Of a DNA stretch of 64,000 nt, positions 54,968 through 64,000 are shown in pieces. This DNA is from Volvox africanus. Its lineage: Eukaryota; Chlorophyta; Chlorophyceae; Chlamydomonadales; Volvocaceae. A program made the translations under genes and the position numbers. Below the pieces are notes generated by a model that did no database searches, was not told where the DNA came from, and saw nothing but the letters and a program-made list of their open reading frames with translations. The stretch is taken from NCBI GenBank assembly GCA_030268105.1, contig BSDZ01000089.1, positions 1-64,000 of the forward strand, read 5' to 3'. How positions within the stretch are numbered: the stretch's first letter is position 1; each line of letters begins with the position of its first letter.

Positions 54968-57680
54968 GAGGCTGCGTTAAGTTCGTGTTCACATAGCTGG
55001 ATTTCATAAATCTAACCTTACTAAAATCCAAGCCAATTTTTGCGTGAATGCAGCATAATGAAGTGCAACGGAAGGTTCGGACTGCTGTCATAGGTCGCAC
55101 AGGGAAGGGCGTTGCACACTTGCAACCTTTTCCGTTAACTTCATAGATATAGATATATTTCACAGTATCAGAAGTGATTGTCATAACTGCATCCGATAAT
55201 GTTACATGGCCGGGCTGTACATGCCATCGTACGCTAAACTTAACTTGAGGCTGCGACCAGCACATAGGACATATGGCAATGGGTATAAGGAGTAAAGAAC
55301 AGGTGAGCCGCCTCCAGAGGGCGGAAATCAAGTGACACTCGGCTGTCGGTTCAGAGTACACACAAAAACTAACTTTTTTTCCAGTTTTCGTCAAGTTTCA
55401 AAATGCTTTGTTTTTATAATTTTAATGAAATGTATATGGTTCTGCGTGACTGCGGCCCAAGTCGCTGTAGGTTTCCTTGAGCATCAACAGCTTTGCGGTC
55501 TATATGCGACATTAGTAGTTCATTCTAAAGTTAACTACGTTTTATCCAGCGAACTCGACGTTGAAGCGCGTTTCTCCGTGCCTTCGGAGCTGATTGCCGC
55601 GTCAAAACATGGTAGTTCAGTAAACCTAAGGGCGCCTTAATTATATCACGGTTCAGGCAGGTTACTATAAATACATTGCCAAGTAACAACCCAGGTCGAA
55701 TCAGAGGTACCGGGTGGTGCGAGGCAGCTAGCACTCGCCAGCTGCCCGGAGAGGGAGGGCCATAGTCTTACCCGTTCCTACCTCACCCTGCAGGGATTGT
55801 ACCTTCCGACCTCTTTCTCCTCCTTGCCTTCCTTGCCGTATTTGGGATTGATTGGCACCTTTTGTATGCAGCGCTTTCGTAGTCTTTCACCTGATTGCGT
55901 TGGTTAATCGAGTGCAGTTATCCTGCGGAGTACTGAGGCCTGTATGGCACGACCCAGCAGCATTGCCTGATACCTAAGAAGCCATACACTATTAGCAACC
56001 GTTCCTGGGGAACAATTTATTGCTTAGGGAGTCATCTAAGGTCAGGCGGCTGCGACTTATTGGGAAATCAAACTCACAACAGATACGCAGGGGAGATCAG
56101 CAGGGGTAGATATCCATGCAGGAGATCAGGGCGGACCTGCTAGACAAATACAGTCAGGACCCAACAAGGAAAGGACCTAACGGGCATTTCTACTTAAAAG
56201 TTTGCTGGCCAGCTTTTGTCACATTATAATATGCTGAGCCCTGCTAAGCATGCGCCCGACTGCATTCAGCACGCAGTCGGGTTTCCCCAAGCATTATCGC
56301 CGCAATTATTTCTAGGGAAGCTTGTTTTTAACGGAAAGAAGCATGCGATGCGACCGCCAACACGGGAGACCACCAACCACATTGGTCCCTTGCCAAGTTG
56401 CCATACCAGCGCCGCGGACCGAGAATCCTACCCATCGACATGCCCTGCACACAGCCGAAAACGAAAAAGCCAGCCGCATCATCTCACACCAGGCCGTCAG
56501 AGATTTGGTAAAGAGGAAGCGGTGGCCGTATACTAATACATGCACGGGCCGTGCAGCAAAGGAACCACGAGCCCCGTCCGGTCCGAACATGCGTGCATGA
56601 TAATAAAACGTAATGCGTGGTTGCAATTATGCCCATCTGCACTCAGAACCAGAATGCGGTCCGCGAGTGGAGATTATTTCGAAAACTGTAATCCTCGAGT
56701 GCGTGTTCTGGACCTTGAGACACACATACACACGTACACATACATTGCAACGGAGGAGGGTCTCGAGTGATGCCGTGTCCGTTCGCATAAAAACACAGGA
56801 CCGAGTCACAGTCGCAATCATGGGCTCACAGATCCGCAGAAATCAACCGCACTTGCTGTGACAGCTCCCGCAGGCTGTAGAGATCCTCACGCATCCCATT
56901 GCGGCTGCCCTACATCCTGGCGGCCCCTTCCGAGGTATGCTTGATGGCTAGGCCCATTCAGATATGGAAAGGGATCAGCCACATGAATGGAATAACTCTG
57001 GTGCGACATGGAAACCCCAATCCAGTACAGCCCGGTACAGCCCGGTGCTGGGCTAAAAGCAATCATACGGCGTGAAGACATACGCCGCTTTTATGGATAG
57101 ATTCATTTTTTATATAGCACATACATCTCTGATGGTGTAGTTGGCACTGCAACCGTAGTGTGTGATGCAGCCAAGCATCAGTGGGTGAGATACCAGCCAC
57201 CAGTTCCTGCGCCAACGCAGTTCCTGCCTCCACGCCCTGGCCTCCGTTCTGATTAACGGGGACGACGGCTTTCGCTAGCGGTTCCGTTTACCTGTTAATA
57301 TCCCCCCACCACCACCACGACGGGATCTTCCCGAGTTCCCCCCCCAACCCCAGCCTCACTACCTAATATGCTACACCTGCTTCTGCTGCTGGATGGTTAA
57401 GCCAGCTTGTGCAATCAAGCCTTCCTCCTGACCCTTCCGACTGTCGCAGCTGTCGCAGCTGTCAGTTGCCCACCACCCTTTTCTTTATGCAGACACCCCA
57501 TCCTCCAGACACCCCATCAATCTGTCCGTCCACCCATCGTCCGTCCATCGGCCAGCCAGTCGACCGCAGCAATTATGCCCCGCTAGGCGTCTCATCTTTA
57601 GCTAGGTTGCTAGCTAAGTAATCGAAAAATTAGCTAGACTCGTGACACGTTAGATAGATTCATAGTTGGCGGTTAGGTAG
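54968..57680. other. Intergenic, nothing recognised
   Basis: Lies between the 5' end of the transporter and the 3' end of the kinase (both on minus). Short frames only on both strands. It should contain the transporter promoter and the kinase 3'UTR. No repeats or RNA genes recognised. Confidence 0.5.
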
Positions 57681-59368
57681 TTAACCATCCACAGGCATGT
57701 ATTTGAGCATTCGCTCCAGCTCCACGATGATCTCTTCACACGAGGGACGCTCATGCGGCATGTCAGCCCAACAGGCCGACAGAAGCCGCCGCAGCGCCAA
57801 TGGACACACGTTGTCGTCTTGCGGAACCGCCAGTCGGCCGCCTCCGACGACCATGCGCTGCAAGAACTCATGGGTACGCATCCCCTACGGAATGCGAATT
57901 CGTGCGCGGAAAGACAGATGGGGGAGGGCAGACGAATAAACGAGACATGATACCGCTGTAGACGCTGCTGTAAAACACGATTAACCGCGATGGTGGAGGA
58001 TGACGGGTAGGGTCCGTCCAAGAAGGTGGCGAAGGTGAACACATTGGAGCGTAAACCAGGTAGCCGCCAAGGCCGCAAATAGAAGCAGGAAATAAGGCAA
58101 TAGAATCTGCAATAAAGCTTACTATTGGCCTTGTTGCTGGGGGTAGAAGGGGATAGGAGCAGTAGTGATTTTAATATTCCGCGCGTACAGGAGCTGTGCG
58201 ATACCACTGCCACAGTTCCCCCTTCCTACACCCCCGTCACCCCTGGGCAACGCCCACTCGAGCGGAAGCCCTCGGAGCCCTCGACCTGAAACATCGACAA
58301 GATTAGAGAAGCTTGTCTGAGGAGTTTCACTGCGTTTTCCCTCCTTGCCCACCTCGCAGCTTGCTTTTCCCACGTCCTGCCCGTGCCCGTGCCCCACGCT
58401 CCTCACCTGCCATGGGAATTCCCTCGTCAGCATCACCCACAGCAGCACCCCAAACGAGAAGACTGGCCGAAAGAAGAGGGAAGAGGGAAGAGGTGCCACC
58501 CGGGCGTCAGGGACTGGGAAAGGGTTTTCATAACTGCACGTGGCTTCTGTAAAGCATGGCTGCACACCTACATCAGCCGGCTAGAAGGTTCATCATGGAT
58601 CATCATCATATGTTTCATAGTTCAGCTGTCAAGATCCCGCAGCCTGTGTTGCTACACGATTGCTCTTCCTCAGCTGCGGACAACATGTACGTACGCCCAC
58701 CCCCTCCCGACCGCTGCATAAAAAGCGCCAGCAGAGACGGAGTCGCCATCTCTAGCTCTCCGCCCCCTTTCCAACACGTCCCCCGCTTCCTTCCCGCATT
58801 CGCCCAAGATTGGCTCGGGCATCTCACCATCGAGTCGATCCGTGAGTTTCCCCATTCGGGCGTCGAAGCACTCTACCCCGGAGGAGGAGAAGGCAGCGGG
58901 ATCGGGGCAAGGAGGGGGACGGAGGGGGAAACTGAATATGATGGTCGTTGGTAACAGAAGAAACAACAGTGACGGGGGTAGGTAGAGCCGGCATGGCGCG
59001 CGACTGAAGGCATGTTATGTGCCTCTGCTGCACTTAGGCTCCCCTGATCCTTAACCCAGCATCGCGCTAAAGCCCTGGCTTCTAGCCAATATCTGCAACT
59101 CTGCAGCTGCGTCGGCTTGGCGGCTGGATGCCGCTGCGCATGCCGGGTCTTCTCTGCATCTGCCTTGCCCCGCTTATTCCCCCCACGCGCATAATCGCCA
59201 ACATAACTACTGATGCAATCGCTGAGGTACCAAAACTGGACAGCCTGGAGCAACATTCTTGCGTACGATTTCCTTCCAGCGGTTATTCTGTTCTTGGCGT
59301 TCGGCTCTCGTACCGTCACCCCAGCCGCCGCGTCATGCTGTCCTTATATGAATCCGATGGGGTTTGGG

Positions 59369-59400
<32 letters not shown>

Positions 59401-62400
59401 GGCTCTAGCTCTCTCTAGCTCTCTCTAGCTCTCTCTAGCTCCCTCTTTACCGTACGGAATCACCCACCTGGCGCCATGTAGGCCAAGCTCCCCGCCTCTC
59501 GCCGGTTGGTCTTCACGTAGGATTGATATTTGCACCTGCAGCCCCACCAGTATCGGCCCCCTTCAGTACCGGCATCAACACCATCGTGACGGACATCCTC
59601 ACGCATCCGGATGCCATGGGCACCGGCCAGTTTGTCAAAAGCAGCAGGTCCCAGGTGAAAAACCTACGAAGCTGTGCGCGCCCTCCCCTCATCCACCTGT
59701 CCAGAAACTCGCATCTACCCCGCGCCAGCCTCTCAACGCTCCTCCCCCCATGTAACCTCAGCACTCCATCAGGCCGTTCGGCCACTGTTCCTCTGCGCGT
59801 GACCGGGCGGTTTTTCTACAGCCCTCGACTTCCCGGCCAAGCCCCACAGCACCAGCCCACCTCGCCAGGCCGAAGTCCGATATCTTTGCAGTACCGCTGG
59901 TGTCCAGGAGGATGTTTTCGGGCTACAGAATCAACATATATGGACGGCAAATGGCAAATATCAGGGAGAGCGACGAACGTCTCGGGGTTCTACGGCCCCA
60001 GCCACGGGGTTCCGACCGAAAAACCGGTGTCAGGCAGCAGCAGCAACGGAAAAGATGGAAAGGAGGTCCCCGGGAGGTCCTGCGCTGCGTTTCGCTGCGG
60101 CATCGTGCAGCAGTCGTGTGTTTTTACCCCGAGAAGCGAGTTTGGTCGTTTGCGTCACCTTGAGGTCACGGTGCACGATGGCCGGGTTGCAGCAGTGCAG
60201 GTAGTGCAGGCCCCGTGCCACGTCCAGCCCCACGGACAGCACTCGGCGCAGGGGGAAAGCCTCCTGAGGGTTTTTATATAACACGTCGGCGAGGCTTCGC
60301 TCCATGAGCTCTGTCGGATGTGGGTGGGAGAAGGGAGTATGTACAGGAAGCACCCGGACGCGTCACGGAAGAACAGAGTATAGAGATACCCCCACGAGCA
60401 AAGAGAGAGCCGGCGAAGCTATCAACATCATAGGTTCCCCCTTTTCAGGTGGCAATCAAAGAGGGGAGCTGAGACAGTGCGCCCGCTCGGTTATGCGAGG
60501 GATGAAAATGTGAAGAACGAAGAACGAAGGACAGGGGTGAGGAGAAGGGAAGGCACACCCACGTCAGCAGTGGCGGTGGCGACCAGAGTGGTGTTCTACT
60601 GTTGTGTTGAAGCATTGGGAAGCGCCGCCCAGGTGGTGGCGCACGGGCCCCTCATGGGCTTTGGCTTGCCCACAACCGAGCCCAAACAGACAAAAGCAAC
60701 CTGAGACCCGCGTAACGAGGAGGTATGGCCCAAGTAACCCTCCACCTTCTCTCCCAATTGACTTGTAAAATACACAACAGGAAGCGCTGTACCGGGCGCT
60801 ATACAGCCGCACCTTCCACTATGAAGACCTATTGTCCACATGCATCGAACCAGTTTAGAGCGGAGCCCACAAGAACCCACGAATGAATGAATGTAGAACC
60901 ACGAAGCAGAGCCGAGGTGGGGCCGTCCACACAGCGCACGATACGGGAGGTGACAGGTAAGGCAGCGGGAAACAAAAGGTGGCTCAGGGAGATTTCAGCA
61001 GTGTTACAGGCTCGTGCGAGGAGCTGTGCGTTTTAGTGGGGCTATGGTCGCCCTTCGCTCCCGCGAGGAAACCCGGCTCCCAGCCGCCCTTCATTTCCTA
61101 GACCCCTGCTTTGAGCACTGTGCCCTCCTCCGGCACTGCAGCGAAAATCTACAACGCTTACCCGCAAGTGCAGGCGTTGCCCTCGAGCCGCATATGAGCT
61201 TTCCGTGCAACATTTAATCAACAAAATTCACAAAATTGTTAAAAGCAAAAATCCATATTTTAATTTACAAAAATCAATTGCTGATTTCTTAAATGATCGA
61301 TTATGAAGTTTGAAACGTATGTGATGTAGCTGCTAGATGCTCACGTATGGAGGACTGAGGGAGCCGCCGTAGAACTTGACCACATTCGGGTGTTCCACAC
61401 CGCTCAGCACCGCTGCCTCCTGGATGAAGGTCTCCACGTCCGCGGGGCTCGCGTCACCCAGGAACATTCTGATTGGGACGGAAGGGGACGCCGGGGCCGG
61501 ACGTGGCGGGCTGTCACATGGCACATACCCTCCGTGAGACATGGATAGATCGGTGAGGCATCGGTGTGGCACAACGGTTTTGCGTGTTGGGATGAGGGGA
61601 CTGGGGCGATGCCGAGTTTACCGCATCCACATCCTCCGGAACCCGCATACTGGGAGAGTTCACGATGGCGGGATGGCGGAATGCGAACCCAACGGACCCA
61701 ACGTATGTGGGGAGGTGGAGCAGGGAGTGTTAAGATGAGGACAGCAACGGTGGGGTACATGCAATTTAGATCAAGTTGAGAAGGGGGCGAACCCCAAAGC
61801 CACTGTCTGTGTGGTTGCATGTATGATGGCGCAATCTGATGGCGGCTGATATCCTGCTTGGGCAAAGCAGTGTTCTCGAGCTCCACAATTGTGGACTTGC
61901 AAAGGTTATCCTCCCCACCCACCGACGCACATCATGATATCCCCATAAATGCTCACATACACAATATGTGATTTTCCCGGCTGTTGAGTGCAGAACCAAC
62001 CAACCAGGGACAATTGCCAAGTAGTGGCCACAATGCAGCCTAATCCTGCTATCCCCTCTTCTCCCCACAAACACATAAAAAAGACAATCGAAACCCGAGA
62101 CATGGCATGGTCGGGGCATAGCTGACCCAAATCAGTTCTGCATGCTCCATTCAAAAACAATTGCAAACCAGCATACAAGCCATTTCACCGCGAAAATGTG
62201 TCCCTTAGATTAGCTGCGCTGTCTGGAAACCCGTGCTAATTTTGAGCCCTTTGCGTGTGAAGGGTTTTTTTATTGGGGTTTTGTGATCAGAGAGGAATCG
62301 GATGCGATCATGTTTCATTTCGGCCCATTCATATGGTGCATGCAGGAGCAATCCTGAACCTGAATCCAAACCCGAACCGGCCAAGCCCACACTGACTTGG

Positions 62401-63319
62401 GAAGGAGTTTGATGGCCACCGGATTCCCAGCGTAGACGGCCCGGTACACGGATCCAAATTGGCCCTGACCGATGGGTGAGTTGTCCGTTAGGTAAATTTC
62501 CGTGTCGTAGTCAATTGAAAGGTTAACCCCTGGCTGACGTGCGAGATTGTTGGCAAGCAGCGCGGCATGCGCCGCGCTGACGATGCTCTGGGAGGCCGTT
62601 GAGATTGCCCTCAAGGACTTCCGACTCTGTGTGTCTGGAATAGGTAGCATGTGCCCGCCACCATCCTGGCGTCCAATCGGTCCGACGTCCGACGTGAATC
62701 CCGGTTCGGTGTACTCGCCCGTGTATTCTGGCTCGTCCAGCTGCTCCGCAGAGAATTCCTGCCCTTGGGATTCGTAAAGAATCAAATTTTCATGAATGGA
62801 AATCTCCGTTGAAAGGTCCATCGCCTCCGCGGGCAGCTCCGACATGAATGCAAATACATGTCCGCTGGGCGAAAGGTATCGGTCCCAAGACTCATATGGC
62901 GGATGATGCGACAATATTGGATAGTGTACTTCCTGCTGTTGCTCCACATTTTGAGGATTTGATTGAGCACCATCCTCGGAGGCTGGAAGACCAACGTCCG
63001 CGACGGATTTCTTTAATAATTCTGGAGCCAGCGGAGCTGATATGGGAGTTGCTATTGCAGCTATTGCAGCTCCAGGATTATTTGCAAGGTGCGCTTCATG
63101 CACAACCTGGCGTTGATAGGACTTATGTGCGCTGTTTTCCTTCAGAGCGGCATCCAAATTTTCTCTTCCAGAAGTATTGAGGTTTGAGTTTTGCTGCCGG
63201 TTGGGTGACGACCGAAAATTGCCAAAAACCTGTTTAAGTAAGCGAGAGGGAGTCCGTTCGTCGTTGCCCTCCGCAGCTGATGCACCTGAACTGGCCGTGG
63301 CGCGGAGCAATTTTTTCAT
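57681..63319 (-). CDS. Serine/threonine protein kinase, TKL (Raf/MAPKKK-like) group
   Basis: Exons: 63319-62397, 61468-61345, 60310-60159, 59922-59861, 59535-59468, 58872-58828, 58462-58407, possibly one near 58290, and 57857-57681 (TAA). About 280 residues of Ser/Gln/Asn-rich sequence without a membrane segment precede the kinase domain. All key elements are visible: glycine loop IGQGQFGSVY, VAIK lysine, helix-C Glu in FIQEAAVLSGVEHPNVVKFY, SLADVLYKNP, HRD loop IVHRDLKPENILLD, DFG (ISDFGLAR), APE (GSLAYMAPE, split by an intron), VFSFGVLLWVMLTREFPW, and the closing CWADMPHERPSCEEII. Phases agree except between 61345 and 60310, where a tiny exon of about 13 nt is needed. TKL assignment follows from the SFGVLLWE-type and PSCEEI motifs; substrate unknown. 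The ATG at 63319 is provisional (see the frame at 63532-63972). Confidence 0.85.
59371..59440. repeat. (CT)n microsatellite with CTAGCTCTCT units
   Basis: About thirteen CT units followed by three CTAGCTCTCT copies in a kinase intron. Confidence 0.92.
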
Positions 63320-63531
63320 TATTGCTATCGCTTCATTGCTGCCTACTGGCTGCCCAACGCCTCGTCAACGCGTTGGAGCACGGACAGGACGCCAGGGCAC
63401 AGCTGCTTCAACAAAATGATATAGTATTATAAATTACAAAAATGGCCATCTGCACGAAAACTTGCCGCGAATATGCTTTGGTCGATATATGTCGTTGTCG
63501 CAGCCCTCGCCGTACTGACCGAGGCCGTATG

Positions 63532-63972
63532 TTACAGCGAATGGCGGTTGGCCTGCGCCTGCTCCCGCACTGCAGCGAGCGCTGCTGCGCGAAGCTGCGG
63601 TGGAGCGAATAATTGAACGGTAGGCGGCAGTTGAGACAGCTCCTCAGGGCTAAACGGCCCTGCCACAACCTCTGCCGATGCTGAAACCTTGCGCCCAGCA
63701 TCTGCCGGTGTAACTGACGTAGCCGCCGTAACGAGCGGCTGCGCTGTTGGTACCGTTCCTAAAGCCAGGGAGACTGCGCTCGCCGGCACACGGCCTTGTG
63801 AGCCTCCACTGGCTGTGACTACCGACGGCGGCGGCGATGGCGTTGACTCCCATGCAGCATGAATTACCGGCCATGCTTCCTGAAGCGTCCGCAACTGATC
63901 GGCCGAAGAATTTACACCTACACCACGTCCACCCCGCAACCACAGACCATCCAGGCTCCCACTCCAAGACAT
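63532..63972 (-). CDS. Possible upstream exon of the kinase, or separate short gene
   Basis: Open frame of 146 codons from ATG 63972, rich in Ala, Val, Pro and Ser (LRTLQEAWPVIHAAWES, FSPEELSQLPPTVQLFAPPQ), with no recognised domain. It ends at TAA inside CGCT|GTAACA, which could equally be a splice donor feeding the kinase gene 200 bp further on. A candidate acceptor TTGAAGCAG with an open stretch (CPGVLSVLQRVDEALGS) lies in between. Composition suits a volvocine low-complexity N-terminal extension. Confidence 0.4.
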   Translation of the reverse strand: MSWSGSLDGLWLRGGRGVGVNSSADQLRTLQEAWPVIHAAWESTPSPPPSVVTASGGSQGRVPASAVSLALGTVPTAQPLVTAATSVTPADAGRKVSASAEVVAGPFSPEELSQLPPTVQLFAPPQLRAAALAAVREQAQANRHSL

Positions 63973-64000
63973 TGCGGGTGTATCGCCAGCGATGGGCTGT

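Noticed and set aside
59523..60281. Plus-strand frame of 252 codons
   Set aside because: Antisense to the kinase exons carrying HRD, DFG and APE; no motif of its own.
1..64000. CRISPR arrays, bacterial operons, prophage genes
   Set aside because: No regularly spaced direct repeats, no ribosome-binding-site-linked gene strings; the spliced gene structures are eukaryotic.

Overview
This window is nuclear DNA of a ciliated green alga, most likely a volvocine chlorophyte (Chlamydomonas/Gonium/Volvox group). The genes are cut into many short exons by introns of roughly 100-1000 nt. TGTAA, the algal poly(A) signal, lies downstream of several stop codons. The gene set combines a plant-type Hyp-O-arabinosyltransferase (GT77, RRA family) with a ciliary dynein-2 intermediate chain. 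Introns are full of CA/GT microsatellites and polypurine minisatellites. No species name can be assigned from sequence alone.

Layout. 1-3405 (+): 3' part of a BRCA2-like gene. 4644-7579 (-): START-like/SRPBCC gene with several one-base frame breaks. 9566-11763 (-): two-exon gene for an unrecognised protein of about 586 aa. 11764-15735: sparse, with one orphan coding-like exon at 14433. 15736-20086 (-): RRA-type arabinosyltransferase. 20586-26254 (+): complete 12-exon WDR34/FAP133 (dynein-2 intermediate chain). 26255-30173: gene-poor, with a decayed Ty3/gypsy integrase tail. 30174-34702: complete, apparently very young Ty1/copia retrotransposon with identical 162-bp LTRs and a 5-bp target duplication. 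35215-38480 (-): complete 7-exon mercaptopyruvate/thiosulfate sulfurtransferase. 39491-47906 (+): complete 15-exon Xaa-His dipeptidase (PepD type, M20), with a tRNA-Lys(CUU) gene antisense inside one intron. 50178-54967 (-): Mn-type cation diffusion facilitator. 57681-63319 (-), possibly continuing to 63972: TKL protein kinase.

The genes do not form a pathway; this is an ordinary stretch of algal chromosome. WDR34 implies intraflagellar transport, the RRA enzyme a hydroxyproline-rich glycoprotein wall or matrix, and the CDF transporter manganese handling. The most notable signals are the intact copia element with a primer-binding site complementary to the anticodon arm (not the 3' end) of initiator tRNA-Met, the high number of GC-AG introns supported by frame arithmetic, the nested tRNA gene, and a cluster of frame breaks in the first 20 kb against completely clean genes further right.
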